Positions 1 through 9,252 are shown, numbered from the stretch's first letter. The stretch is DNA of 64,000 nucleotides from WTJO01 sp965660165 (GCA_965660165.1 CBFHYU010000006.1:1-64000), one strand, 5' to 3'. Made by a program: numbers and translations. The notes: generated by a model not told the origin, from the sequence alone.

Positions 1-476
1 ATACGTGCAACCGCCCTGCCAGTGCCGCCAAAGCCTGGCATAATACCAAGATTTATCTCAGGGAAGCCAAGCATTGTTTTTTTTGAGGCAGTCACAATGA
101 TATGATCAAACGCAAGTGGCACTTCCAGACCGCCCCCAACTGCTACCCCGTCAATACAGCATATTGTGGGAATACCAAGCGTTTGAATTTGCCATAGCAT
201 TCTATGTGCTGTGCCCATCATCTGCCTAACATCTTCTTCTGTTTGAAGTTCGGCAAATTCATGAATATCAGCGCCATAGACAAAGCCATTCTGCTTTGCA
301 GAGGATAGTACAAGCCCATTCAGATCGTCCATTTGCGCAATTTCGTTCACACGTTGCGCTAACTCGGCTATCACCTCATTTCGCAAAATATTGACTGAGC
401 TTTGCTGAACATCTAGCAGAAGGTGCCCAATCTGATGCTCATCTATATGAAAACTGCAATGCTGAAAATCTGTCAT
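1..476 (-). CDS. Enoyl-CoA hydratase/isomerase family protein, N-terminal part (cut by window edge)
   Basis: Reading the minus strand from an ATG at 476 gives 158 residues with no stop before the window edge, so only the N-terminal part is visible. It begins MTDFQHCSFHIDEHQ and shows crotonase landmarks: a GADIHEF block (the AGADIxEF oxyanion-hole loop of FadB/FadJ-type hydratases), an IDGVAVGGGLE block, and PEINLGIMPGFGGT, the second oxyanion loop with the catalytic-Glu region. The PE-x-x-LG-x-x-PG-x-GGT form is typical of the hydratase half of the multifunctional fatty-oxidation proteins, so the full gene could be either a stand-alone hydratase or a FadJ-like fusion. It would hydrate trans-2-enoyl-CoA in beta-oxidation. 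The upstream gap to the divergent exporter gene (477-618) shows no clear regulatory motif. Confidence 0.8.
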   Translation of the reverse strand, partial: MTDFQHCSFHIDEHQIGHLLLDVQQSSVNILRNEVIAELAQRVNEIAQMDDLNGLVLSSAKQNGFVYGADIHEFAELQTEEDVRQMMGTAHRMLWQIQTLGIPTICCIDGVAVGGGLEVPLAFDHIIVTASKKTMLGFPEINLGIMPGFGGTGRAVAR

Positions 477-618
477 ATCTAATCTACTCTTTTGCTATAC
501 AACATCCTGTTGCTAAGGCAGGATAAACATATCGACCTATGTCAGGGCACAATTACCTTGCCACATTTCTTAACCAAGAGCCAAAATATTATTTATCTCG
601 CTTCGATAGGGTTTCTTT

Positions 619-1527
619 ATGACCTCAGAACAGAATCTTTCGCTAGCCATTATCTTTTTGATGGCGCAAATCGTGATCTCCATCGCTATTGGCGCCTGTG
701 TTAAGTCCATTTCTGCTGAAACTGCGCTTATTGTTATTCTGTGTTTTCGGTATATTTTCAGCATGCCCCTATTATTGATTTATGGCTATATTCAGCGCGA
801 AAATGCCCTGTTCCAAATAAACCAGAAACCTGTTTTGCTTGCCCGCATCATTTCGGGGTTATTGGGGCTTGCAAGCTATCTATATGCCATTATCCAGCTA
901 AGCATTTCGCTTGCCACGCTTCTTGCCCAGACGATGAGCCTGTTCATTACCATGATGGCGCCCCTCATTTTAGGGGAACGAATAGGGATTAGGCGAATGA
1001 CAGGTGTTGGCATTGGTTTTATCGGGGTGATTATTGTGCTGAATCCTGGAAGCGAGCTATTTGCCAGCTATTCCATAGATGGCTTATTTGCCGGGATATT
1101 ATCACCTTTCTGTGCGGCCTTAATGTATATTTTCCTCAGAAAATTGGGCACAGCAGATGCCGCTATTTCAACTGCGATTTGGTATAATCTGGCTGGTTCA
1201 GTTCTGTTCACAGCTTTGTTATTTGTGGTTGATAATCCAATACCTGAGCTGAACTTAGATACTGTTTATCTATGGGTTGTGCTTGTTGGCATTGGATTGG
1301 CATCAAGCGTTCAGCAATTTTTAATGGCACGCTCGCACCAACTTGCCCAAGCCTCAACCCTTGCGCCCTTTCACTATGCATCAGTGCCCTTATCTGTGGT
1401 TGTGGGCATAGCGCTGTTTAATGACCAGATTGGGCTGAATTTTATTCTTGGTAGTTTGGTTATTATCTGTGCCAGCTTGTATATTCTGCACCGTGAACAA
1501 CAATTGAAACAGGCAGGCACATTATAA
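619..1527 (+). CDS. EamA/DMT-superfamily transporter
   Basis: A 302-residue integral membrane protein of the drug/metabolite transporter superfamily. The length and the roughly ten hydrophobic segments arranged as two EamA repeats fit the family; the repeat ends are marked by ALIVILCFRYIFSMPLL and by APFHYASVPLSVVVG near the C terminus. Such proteins export amino acids, nucleobases or other metabolites through the inner membrane; the substrate cannot be read from sequence. A TAGGG-like ribosome site lies about eight bases before the ATG. The stop overlaps the stop of the convergent methyltransferase gene by six bases. A second EamA gene lies at 3639. Confidence 0.85.
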   Translation: MTSEQNLSLAIIFLMAQIVISIAIGACVKSISAETALIVILCFRYIFSMPLLLIYGYIQRENALFQINQKPVLLARIISGLLGLASYLYAIIQLSISLATLLAQTMSLFITMMAPLILGERIGIRRMTGVGIGFIGVIIVLNPGSELFASYSIDGLFAGILSPFCAALMYIFLRKLGTADAAISTAIWYNLAGSVLFTALLFVVDNPIPELNLDTVYLWVVLVGIGLASSVQQFLMARSHQLAQASTLAPFHYASVPLSVVVGIALFNDQIGLNFILGSLVIICASLYILHREQQLKQAGTL

Positions 1528-2147
1528 CCGCCGCATCACCATAATGCGCGAGGTCATGCCAAGCTTGACAATATGAGGGCCTAGCGCCTGTTCCAGCAAT
1601 TCTGCCTCGCCAGTCTCAACAGCGCCATCACATGCCGCCATATAGGCTGGATTTTCTAGCGTGTGATTATTCAACGAGAATACTAAAAGCCCGCCAACTG
1701 GCAATTTTTGCAAAAGCTGAGAGATAGCTTCTGGCGGTGCATGCTTATCTGCAATAACGCCCATCGCGGTAATCGCGGCATAGTCATTGCCAAAATTAAA
1801 GGGGTTTCAAGGCTAACCGCAGACAGATGGCGATATACCCTGTCTCTTGAACGTGCTTTGGCAACCATTTCATCTGAAATATCAGAACCGTCAATAACCG
1901 TAAAACCAGCATCTGAAAGCGCCTGACCTGAAATGCCAGTGCCGCACCCAACATCAAAAATAGGCGCTGATGTATCGCTTAAATGCCGCATTAGCGCATC
2001 TGCACATCTTTGCGGTGTCTGATAATCATGATGTGACATGGTATCATCATAGCTATCCGCCCAGTCTTTATATAACGCTTTGGTCTCTTGCTGAGAGCCA
2101 AGCCTATAGGCCTGCGTCAAAAAGGGGTTTTTCTGATCATCTGCCAT
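1522..2147 (-). pseudogene. Class I SAM-dependent methyltransferase, interrupted by a one-base frameshift
   Basis: Two minus-strand frames together make one methyltransferase of about 208 residues. The first frame starts at 2147 (MADDQKNPFLTQAY, preceded by AAAGG) and contains the SAM-binding motif I IFDVGCGTGISG followed by VIDGSDIS (motif II acidic residue). It loses sense near 1800, where the other frame takes over with FNFGNDYAAITAMGVIADKH and continues to HIVKLGMTSRIMVMRRL. The break falls at a CCCC run (plus-strand GGGG, 1801-1804); one extra C would restore a single open frame. Either the gene is freshly inactivated or the base is a sequencing/assembly error; the intact coding quality on both sides argues for the error or a very recent mutation. 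The methyl acceptor is unknown. Confidence 0.75.
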
Positions 2148-2293
2148 AATTGCCTTTATTTGTTTAGTAGCGGTCTTCTTATGGTGAACGCCTCAGCCTG
2201 TGTTACTGGCAAACTCATCAGAACGCCTAATCTGCTTGCCTATATGGTTACACATAGTAACGAGGTTAAGACGATGAGACAAGATGACACCAA

Positions 2294-3559
2294 TTATGCG
2301 GTTCTGCTAGACGTGCCCCAGCCTTTTGCGGGTGAAAAAATAATTTCTGCGCCCTGTTCTGGATGGCGCGGTACATTTAAGCTTAGCACTAATGAAATGC
2401 CAGCCATTGCCGCCCCTGACAGGAACACCGCCGCAGGCGATACCAGCCACAACATCCCAAAACTAACTGGTACAATGACAGCCGCAATATGATTGATGGT
2501 AAAGGCTACACTGGCTGTACTTGCCATATCTGCGGGGTCACCAATCTTCTGAAAATAGGTTTTAATTGCGATCGCAAAGGCAAAAAACAGATGATCAACA
2601 ATATATAGCCCTGCGGCTACCATGCCTGACTCAACAAAGGCATATGCGGTAAAAACAACAATCAGCCCAAGATATTCAAACACCAGCGCGGCACGTTCAC
2701 CAACAACCGTAATCACCTTGCCGACAATTGGTGCAAGCCAGATATTAAAGGCTGCATTTGCCAAAAACAACAAGGTGATTTGCACCAGCGAATAGTCAAA
2801 TTTCTCGACCATAAGAAAGCTTGCAAACACCAAAAATATCTGACGGCGCGCACCAGCAATAAAGGTAAGTGCATAATAAAGCCAATATCGTTTGCGCAGG
2901 ATAATCTGCCGCCTTTGTGCTGTCTTCTGCTCAAATTTTGGGAAGATAAGAAAAGCCGCAACCGCTATTACCACGCTTGCCGCGCCTGCCACCAAATAGG
3001 TTGGCTGATAGCTACTCACCCCAAATGCCAAACTATCTGAGGCCAGAAATGCCTCCCAGTTCATTTCAGGCAATGCCAGCAAATACACTATCATCAATGC
3101 GCTTATCGTCAGCAGCTGCGCCGCTGCCCCCACCCCGTAAATCCGACCCATAATAGTAGGCGCATCTTTTTTATCCAGCCATTGCAAGGTAAGTGACTGA
3201 TTACAGGCTTCATAATAATGAAAGCCGATAGATGAAATAATGGTGGTAATATATAATCCAACAGCAAAGGGAAAATAGCCTGTTAAGGCGACCCCTGCCC
3301 CTAACAGTCCAAGTGCCAGCAAGGCAAGCCGCTGTTCTGTAATAACAAATAACAGATACACCACCAGAAAGGATAAAAAGCCTGGCACTTCGCGCAAAGA
3401 CTGCAAAATGCCTATCTCACGTCCTGTAAAGTGAGCCACATCAACCGTGAAATTATTCAGCATCACAGTCCATGCCCAAAATGATAATGGCATCGCCGCC
3501 GCCATCACCATCAATAATGTGTGCGGCTTATGAATGGCTTTCGAGAAGGAAAATGTCAT
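2294..3559 (-). CDS. Major facilitator superfamily (MFS) transporter
   Basis: A 421-residue polytopic membrane protein with about twelve hydrophobic segments, the length of an MFS permease. It opens MTFSFSKAIHKPHTLLMVMAAAMPLSF, so transmembrane helix 1 starts near residue 14. Between the halves lies a basic loop (KFEQKTAQRRQIILRKRYW, around residues 200-220), the expected position of the central cytoplasmic loop. No family signature that would fix the substrate is recognised. No strong ribosome site precedes the ATG. It stands alone between a methyltransferase remnant and a divergently transcribed exporter. Confidence 0.8.
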   Translation of the reverse strand: MTFSFSKAIHKPHTLLMVMAAAMPLSFWAWTVMLNNFTVDVAHFTGREIGILQSLREVPGFLSFLVVYLLFVITEQRLALLALGLLGAGVALTGYFPFAVGLYITTIISSIGFHYYEACNQSLTLQWLDKKDAPTIMGRIYGVGAAAQLLTISALMIVYLLALPEMNWEAFLASDSLAFGVSSYQPTYLVAGAASVVIAVAAFLIFPKFEQKTAQRRQIILRKRYWLYYALTFIAGARRQIFLVFASFLMVEKFDYSLVQITLLFLANAAFNIWLAPIVGKVITVVGERAALVFEYLGLIVVFTAYAFVESGMVAAGLYIVDHLFFAFAIAIKTYFQKIGDPADMASTASVAFTINHIAAVIVPVSFGMLWLVSPAAVFLSGAAMAGISLVLSLNVPRHPEQGAEIIFSPAKGWGTSSRTA

Positions 3560-3638
3560 CAGGGTACAGATTATTACTTATTTCAGACTTGCATTACCTA
3601 TAGCTATAGACCTAAATCAATGCTTCGGATAGCGATTT

Positions 3639-4586
3639 ATGCATAGCCTCAAGACACAACACAAGCGCGGAATAAAACTAGAACAGATGAATCACACGCC
3701 TCACGCCCCTATTTCAGCTATCATGCTCATGTCAGGATTCTGTTTGTTTGGGCCTGCTATTGATATGTTTGCAAAGCTAGCTAGCGATTCAGTACCTTTA
3801 TTGCAAATCACCGCCGCACGCTTTGGCTTTCAGCTAATATTGCTTATCCCGATTGCGATATTCATGAAATGCCTACATCTGCCAAACCGAAAAGAGATAG
3901 CTAGCCATTTTTTGCGAGGTGGGCTGATCTTGATGGCCACAACGCTATTTTTTCTGGCTGTGCGCTATTTACCTTTGGCAGATGCTTTGGCGATTTTCTT
4001 TATTGAACCCTTTTTCCTGACGTTTCTGGCAGTGTTGTTTTTAGGCGAGCCGATTGGCTGGCGGCGGGTAATTGCCTGTATTATCGGGTTTTGTGGCGCC
4101 TTGCTTGTGATCCAGCCGCAATATCAGCAGGTAGGCTGGCCAGCCTTACTGCCTGTTGGAACAGCCTTGTGTTTTGCGTTTTTTCTGCTTCTAACACGGC
4201 GTATGACACAAACAGATTCGCCTGTAACAATCCAGATTTTCACCTCAGTCGCAGCCACATTGCTGTTAGTGCCTGCCGTGATAATTTTGCATTACTCGGA
4301 TATTCAGATGTTCAGGCTTGCAATGCCTAATGCCGTTGATTGGCTATTATTGTTGGGGGTTGGGGTAAGCGCTACAATTGCGCATCTATTTCTAACCTCT
4401 GCCTTTGCCAGAGCGCCTGTTGGCATATTGGCGCCGTTGCAATATCTAGAAATTGTGACCGCAACCTTGTTCGGGATTTGGATTTTCGGGGATGTGCCAA
4501 ATATCCTGACAATCTTAGGTGTGATTATCATTGTGCTATCAGGGCTATATGTGTTGTATCGAGAGGGAAAACAACGCGTCAGCTAG
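3639..4586 (+). CDS. EamA/DMT-superfamily transporter
   Basis: A 315-residue DMT-superfamily permease with two EamA repeats; characteristic stretches are SVPLLQITAARFGFQ in the first half and APVGILAPLQYLEIVTATLFGI in the second, the repeat-closing helix pair. A second possible start is the ATG at 3687 (MNHTPHAPISAIML), which would remove a hydrophilic 16-residue extension not usual for the family; neither start has a convincing ribosome site. It may export a small metabolite. The sugar-acid dehydratase gene follows 89 bases downstream on the same strand, so co-transcription is possible. Confidence 0.82.
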   Translation: MHSLKTQHKRGIKLEQMNHTPHAPISAIMLMSGFCLFGPAIDMFAKLASDSVPLLQITAARFGFQLILLIPIAIFMKCLHLPNRKEIASHFLRGGLILMATTLFFLAVRYLPLADALAIFFIEPFFLTFLAVLFLGEPIGWRRVIACIIGFCGALLVIQPQYQQVGWPALLPVGTALCFAFFLLLTRRMTQTDSPVTIQIFTSVAATLLLVPAVIILHYSDIQMFRLAMPNAVDWLLLLGVGVSATIAHLFLTSAFARAPVGILAPLQYLEIVTATLFGIWIFGDVPNILTILGVIIIVLSGLYVLYREGKQRVS

Positions 4587-4675
4587 CGATAAATCCTCAA
4601 CAAGAAAAATTGAAACAGGCCCACAATTCAGGTCTAATAGAACATAACGTATTTTATCAACACGGAGAAATAGGG

Positions 4676-6421
4676 ATGAGCGGTCAGAAAAAAAAGTGGA
4701 ATTATAAAGAGTCTCGTAGTGCAAGATGGTTTGACCCTGATGATTTGCGTTCTTTTGGTCATCGCTCGCGTGCTATGCAGATGGGGTATTCTCGTGAAGA
4801 TTGGGAAGGCAAGCCTGTAATTGCGCTTATCAATAGCTGGTCAGATATCAATCAGTGCCATGCCCATTTCAGAGCCCGTGCTGAAGATGTAAGACGCGGT
4901 ATTTTGCAAGCAGGCGGCTTTCCGCTTGAACTGCCATGCCTATCGCTTTCTGAGCAGTTTGTAAAACCAACCACCATGCTATATCGCAATATGATGGCGA
5001 TGGAAGTAGAAGAGCTTATCAGGTCTCATCCCGTAGATGGTGCGGTGCTGATGGGGGGATGTGATAAGACAACCCCTGCATTGCTGATGGGGGCTGTTAG
5101 TGCTGGTGTGCCCGCAATTTTTATGCCTGCCGGCCCTATGTTGCGCGGCAACTGGCGCGGAAAAACGCTAGGCTCTGGCTCAGATGCATGGAAATATTGG
5201 GATGAGAGACGTGCAGGCAATATTACAGATACTGAATGGGGCGAGCTAGAGGGGGGCATTGCTCGTTCTTATGGGGTCTGTATGACAATGGGCACAGCCA
5301 GCACCATGACAGCCATAGCAGAAGCGCTTGGTGTGTGTCTTTCTGGATCTTCATCAATTCCTGCGCCTGATTCTAACCATAAACGGATGGCGGCGGCATG
5401 CGGCAGACGGGCTGTTGAGTTGGTTTTTGACGATGTCACACTTACTGAGATTATTACACCTGCAAGTGTTGAAAATGCGGTGAAAGTAGCGATGGCCTCT
5501 GGCTGTTCAACCAACGCCATTATCCATCTGATTGCAATTGCAAGACGGGCGGGGGTTGATCTGGGACTAGATGATTTTGACAGGTTAAGCAAGGATGTAC
5601 CTGTATTGGCAAATATTCGACCCACAGGTGATACCTATTTGATGGAAGATTTCTATTATGCAGGTGGCCTGCCAGCAATGATGAAGCTGATGGAAGGCAA
5701 GCTTGACCTATCTGTAAGCACGATAGATGGCTCAACATTGGGCGAAAATATCTCACAAGCAACATGTCATGATGAAGATGTCATCAGACCATTATCAAAT
5801 CCTGTATATCATCAAGGCTCGCTTGCAGTCTTACGCGGCAATATTGCACCAAACGGGGCGGTGATGAAACCTGCTGCTGCAGAACAAAGATTGCATCACC
5901 ATAAAGGCCCTGCCCTAGTCTTTGATAGCTATCCTGAGATGAAGCAGGCGATAGATGATGAGGATTTAGATGTAACCGCAGATCATGTTCTGGTATTACG
6001 AAATGCAGGACCTGTTGGCGGTCCTGGCATGCCAGAATGGGGGATGCTACCTATTCCCAAAAAGCTGGTAAAACAGGGCGTAAGAGATATGCTTAGACTT
6101 TCAGATGCGCGCATGAGCGGCACCAGCTATGGCGCCTGTATCTTGCATGCATCGCCTGAAGCCTTTATTGGCGGCCCTTTGGCTTTGGTAAAAACAGGCG
6201 ATATAATTGAGGTTAATATTCCTGAACGCACGATAAATATGCTGGTAGATGACGCTGAGCTGGCACGCCGCAAGGCTGCATGGGTTGCCCCTGAACCACA
6301 AGCAACACGTGGCTGGAATTGGATTTCAGGACAGCATATAAAACAGGCTGATGAAGGTTGTGATTTTGACTTCCTTGAAACCAGCTTTGGCAGAACTGCC
6401 AAAGAGCCAGATATTTTCTAG
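4676..6421 (+). CDS. IlvD/Edd family sugar-acid dehydratase
   Basis: A 581-residue dehydratase of the IlvD/Edd family. The frame is open well upstream, but the ATG at 4676 preceded by GGAGAAATAGG gives the usual start (MSGQKKKWNYKESRSARWF) and family length. Candidate iron-sulfur ligands are Cys61 (SDINQCHAHF), Cys129 (MGGCDKTTPA) and Cys202 (GVCMTMGTAST), the three-cysteine pattern of the [2Fe-2S] aldonate/pentonate dehydratases such as L-arabonate dehydratase. The WFDPDDL opening and length also resemble that sugar-acid branch more than branched-chain dihydroxy-acid dehydratase. It would convert an aldonic acid to a 2-keto-3-deoxy acid using Mg2+. A uronate-dehydrogenase-like gene follows 29 bases later and an HpcH/HpaI aldolase lies downstream on the other strand, matching a sugar-acid role; the exact substrate is inferred. 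Confidence 0.88.
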   Translation: MSGQKKKWNYKESRSARWFDPDDLRSFGHRSRAMQMGYSREDWEGKPVIALINSWSDINQCHAHFRARAEDVRRGILQAGGFPLELPCLSLSEQFVKPTTMLYRNMMAMEVEELIRSHPVDGAVLMGGCDKTTPALLMGAVSAGVPAIFMPAGPMLRGNWRGKTLGSGSDAWKYWDERRAGNITDTEWGELEGGIARSYGVCMTMGTASTMTAIAEALGVCLSGSSSIPAPDSNHKRMAAACGRRAVELVFDDVTLTEIITPASVENAVKVAMASGCSTNAIIHLIAIARRAGVDLGLDDFDRLSKDVPVLANIRPTGDTYLMEDFYYAGGLPAMMKLMEGKLDLSVSTIDGSTLGENISQATCHDEDVIRPLSNPVYHQGSLAVLRGNIAPNGAVMKPAAAEQRLHHHKGPALVFDSYPEMKQAIDDEDLDVTADHVLVLRNAGPVGGPGMPEWGMLPIPKKLVKQGVRDMLRLSDARMSGTSYGACILHASPEAFIGGPLALVKTGDIIEVNIPERTINMLVDDAELARRKAAWVAPEPQATRGWNWISGQHIKQADEGCDFDFLETSFGRTAKEPDIF

Positions 6422-6450
6422 CAATTCAGAATGTGACAAAAGGATATAAA

Positions 6451-7281
6451 ATGATCTCAAAAATCGTGTTAACAGGCGCCTCTGGCAGGCTGGCAAATCA
6501 CCTCAGAGCGCCGCTTTCTCGGCTTTGCGAACAGCTTATCTCAACAGATATTGCCCCGCTTCAGTCTGAGGCGTTGGCAAATGAGCAATTTGTTGATGCT
6601 GATCTAGGGGATTATGCCGCCATGAACGCCATTATGAAAGACGCTGAAATAGTAGTGCATTTTGGTGGCCACCCTGATGAAAAGCCCTTTGATGAAATTT
6701 TGCATGCCAATATTATTGGCTGTTATAATGTGTGGGATACAGCCTATCGGGCTGGCGTTCGGCGGATTGTCTATGCAAGCTCAATCCATGCGGTTGGTAT
6801 GCATCCAAAAACAGAGGCGATAGATTCAAAGACACAGCACAGACCAGATAGCTATTACGGGCTGGCAAAATGTTTTGCTGAAGATATGGCGAAATTATAC
6901 TGGGATAAAAAAGGCCTTGAGGCTGTCTGTCTACGGATTTTATCGTGTGCGGATGTGGGCAATGCGCGTGCGGTTGGAAGCTGGCTATCTTATGATGATT
7001 TAATTCATCTAGTAGAACGGGCTGTTGACACCCCTGTTGCAGGCTTTTCAGTAATTTATGGCGTGTCTAATAATGACAGGTCGCCTGTTGATAATTCTGA
7101 TGCTGGCTTTCTGGGGTATCGTCCAAAAGATAATGCCGAGAAATTTGCCTCTGAAATCTTTGCAAAAGAGGGCGTTCTTGACCCCAAAGACCCTGACAAT
7201 ATGTGTCATGGCGGGCCATTTGCGACAACCGATCTTGGCGAAAGCGGCGTTGCCAAGCTTGGGCTTAAAGAGACCAAATAA
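6451..7281 (+). CDS. NAD(P)-dependent epimerase/dehydratase, uronate-dehydrogenase-like
   Basis: A 276-residue extended short-chain dehydrogenase. The ATG at 6451 has AAAGGA seven bases ahead and is preferred over an in-frame GTG at 6433. The N-terminal TGASGRLANHL is a glycine-rich NAD-binding loop; the catalytic pair is Tyr136 and Lys140 (YYGLAK), with the YASSIHAVG strand before it, closely matching the layout of uronate dehydrogenase. Compared with the homologue at 57320 it has a longer, divergent tail (DPKDPDNMCHGGP). It lies directly behind a sugar-acid dehydratase, so oxidation of a hexuronate or related aldose to a lactone is likely. A strong terminator follows the stop. Confidence 0.8.
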   Translation: MISKIVLTGASGRLANHLRAPLSRLCEQLISTDIAPLQSEALANEQFVDADLGDYAAMNAIMKDAEIVVHFGGHPDEKPFDEILHANIIGCYNVWDTAYRAGVRRIVYASSIHAVGMHPKTEAIDSKTQHRPDSYYGLAKCFAEDMAKLYWDKKGLEAVCLRILSCADVGNARAVGSWLSYDDLIHLVERAVDTPVAGFSVIYGVSNNDRSPVDNSDAGFLGYRPKDNAEKFASEIFAKEGVLDPKDPDNMCHGGPFATTDLGESGVAKLGLKETK

Positions 7282-7282
7282 T

Positions 7283-7316
7283 AAAAAAGGGGCGCAATAT
7301 TTATACGCCCCTTTTT
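7283..7316. terminator. Bidirectional rho-independent terminator
   Basis: An A-run, then GGGGCG (7289-7294), an 11-base loop and CGCCCC (7306-7311) followed by TTTTT. The symmetric A and T tracts let it end both the + strand dehydratase/dehydrogenase operon (stop at 7281) and the minus-strand aldolase gene (stop at 7341), which converge here. Confidence 0.9.
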
Positions 7317-7340
7317 GTTATCACACAGCCTGCTAGACTT

Positions 7341-8096
7341 TTATTTCATCTGGCTGACGGCTGAGGCGATGCCTGCGCTAAATAACCTAACATCACTTGC
7401 CAATGTGGCAAAATCAAAGCCACGTTCATAAGCAGCTTTCGCATAATCTGCTGAACCGCAATGAATACCGCATTTAATGCCATGCGTCTTACAGCTAGCT
7501 AGAATAGCACCAAACATCTCGTCCATTTCAGGCTCAGTGCGATCAAGACCTGGATTATACCCCATAGATACAGACAGATCAGACGGCCCAACATAAATAC
7601 CTGAAAGCCCGTCTGTTGCAGCAATGGCATCTAAATTGTCAAAAGACTGTTTTGTTTCAACCATAGCAAAGCTAATCAATGCATCATTGGCTTCATGGTG
7701 ATAGTTTGCGCCATGAATAATCGCTGCCCGTGTTGGCCCAGAGCTTCTGAAGCCTTGCGGTGCATAGCGCATTGCGCCGACAAATGCTGCGGCATCTTCT
7801 GCGGTATTGACCATCGGGCAAATAATACCTAGCGCCCCTGCATCTAGCATCTTCATAATAATGCCAGGCTCATTCCATGGGACACGTGCCAGTGGCGTCA
7901 CACCAGAGGCGCCAATAGCCTGCATCATGCCAAGCGCTGTTTGGTAATCCACTAGCCCATGCTGAAGATCAATAGTGATACTGTCAAATCCAGCAAGAGA
8001 CATAATTTCGGCAGAAACTGTGCTAGGAATAGAACACCAGCCATTTAGCCCTGTTTCGCCTGCTTTCCATTTATCCTGAAGTCGTGTCAATTTCAT
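7341..8096 (-). CDS. HpcH/HpaI family class II aldolase (2-keto-3-deoxy-sugar-acid aldolase-like)
   Basis: A 251-residue metal-dependent aldolase of the HpcH/HpaI family. Visible landmarks are ITIDLQHG with the putative general-base His46, the PLARVPW loop with the carboxylate-binding Arg, MVETKQSF (metal-ligand Glu) and GPSDLSVSMG (metal-ligand Asp), all in the usual order. Members cleave 2-keto-3-deoxyglucarate or 4-hydroxy-2-oxoheptanedioate to pyruvate plus an aldehyde. The neighbouring sugar-acid dehydratase and uronate-dehydrogenase-like genes favour a sugar-acid substrate, giving pyruvate and tartronate semialdehyde or glycolaldehyde. It is transcribed towards the dehydratase operon and shares its terminator. 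Confidence 0.85.
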   Translation of the reverse strand: MKLTRLQDKWKAGETGLNGWCSIPSTVSAEIMSLAGFDSITIDLQHGLVDYQTALGMMQAIGASGVTPLARVPWNEPGIIMKMLDAGALGIICPMVNTAEDAAAFVGAMRYAPQGFRSSGPTRAAIIHGANYHHEANDALISFAMVETKQSFDNLDAIAATDGLSGIYVGPSDLSVSMGYNPGLDRTEPEMDEMFGAILASCKTHGIKCGIHCGSADYAKAAYERGFDFATLASDVRLFSAGIASAVSQMK

Positions 8097-8265
8097 TTTC
8101 TTCTACTTTCAAATCAATATGTACGGAGAACCCCGCTAAGATAGTCGCCTTAGTTTCAAATGATTTTCTGCTAATGTCCACAAAATTAAACATAGCCAGC
8201 ATGAGCCTGCGTGAATATAGTAAGCCATGTTAGTGTTTTTTTTATATTATTTCCGGCGCGGCTAG

Positions 8266-9222
8266 ATGACAGTTTTTGATCCCTATATTATTCACCCATT
8301 CGCGCCAAATAATCTTGGCTATGGCGGGCTTGATAGAGATGATCTTGCCCGTGATGGTGAGGATATTTTTAGCCACCTCAATCAGGCTCGCAACACCCGC
8401 TATTTGCCTGTCTGGCGATCAATGAATCTATTTGCAAGCACGATAGCAGACAACCAGCCGCCTGAACTTTGCTGGCTAACTATTGACGAGATAGCCCCCT
8501 TTACAGAGCTAGCCACTTCACAAATTTATCTTGGCAAGGATACAGCGCAAAACAGATATGTTGCTATTGATGTCAGCGCGTTTGAACAGGCTGAACAGCT
8601 TGTCCCAAAAGGGCAATTTTCTGATCTAAGAGAAGCAAGCCCGCTTATTGATGGCGCTCAAGGCTCAATCCTTGCCTATGCCAGAGCAATTTGTTTCTGG
8701 CACCAGCGTCACGGCTTTTGCAGCGTTTGTGGACATCCCACCATCATAGGCCGTGCAGGCCATGTGCGTAACTGCACTAATAGTGACTGTAACGCGCCGC
8801 ATTTTCCGCGCACTGATGCGGCTATGATTGTGCGTGTTACCTATGATGACAAAATCCTGCTTGGACGGCAGGCTATTTGGCCAGAAGGCATGATGTCTGT
8901 ATTGGCTGGCTTTGTTGAGCCAGGCGAAACGCTAGAACATGCAGTTGCCCGTGAAGTATATGAAGAAGCAGGCATAATTATAAAGAATGTGCGCTATCAA
9001 CATTCTCAGCCATGGCCATTTCCTGCCTCTCTAATGCTAGGGTTTTCAGCAGAAGCAACATCAAATAAGCTATCGGTAAATCATCAGGAAATTGAATATG
9101 CTGATTGGTTTAGCAGAGATGATATTGCTAGTTTTGAGCAAAGAGGTATGTTTTTGCCGCGCAAGCTATCTATCTCGCGGCGGCTAATCGAAGAATGGCT
9201 TACTGACCCAAACCAAGTCTAA
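8266..9222 (+). CDS. nudC: NAD(+) diphosphatase / NAD-capped RNA decapping Nudix hydrolase
   Basis: A 318-residue NudC protein. A four-cysteine zinc site is formed by Cys152, Cys155, Cys170 and Cys175 (FCSVCG and NCTNSDC). The Nudix box runs from Gly215 to about Ile237 (GFVEPGETLEHAVAREVYEEAGI reads as G-x5-E-x7-RE-x2-EE-x-G-I), and the NADH-specific SQPWPFP-x-S array follows at 247-255. It hydrolyses NAD(H) to NMN(H) and AMP and can remove NAD caps from RNA. The gene is monocistronic, with a 169-base gap upstream that holds no recognised motif. Confidence 0.95.
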   Translation: MTVFDPYIIHPFAPNNLGYGGLDRDDLARDGEDIFSHLNQARNTRYLPVWRSMNLFASTIADNQPPELCWLTIDEIAPFTELATSQIYLGKDTAQNRYVAIDVSAFEQAEQLVPKGQFSDLREASPLIDGAQGSILAYARAICFWHQRHGFCSVCGHPTIIGRAGHVRNCTNSDCNAPHFPRTDAAMIVRVTYDDKILLGRQAIWPEGMMSVLAGFVEPGETLEHAVAREVYEEAGIIIKNVRYQHSQPWPFPASLMLGFSAEATSNKLSVNHQEIEYADWFSRDDIASFEQRGMFLPRKLSISRRLIEEWLTDPNQV

Positions 9223-9252
9223 GCGCCAGATGTCGTGATTGGCATATTTGCG

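Noticed and set aside
2088..2492. 134-residue + strand frame
   Set aside because: Runs across the antisense of the methyltransferase start, a gap and the MFS gene end; no protein-like features.
4340..4675. Upstream extension of the dehydratase frame with an ATG at 4340
   Set aside because: It overlaps the EamA gene in another frame, has no family similarity, and the ATG at 4676 has a good ribosome site and gives the family length.
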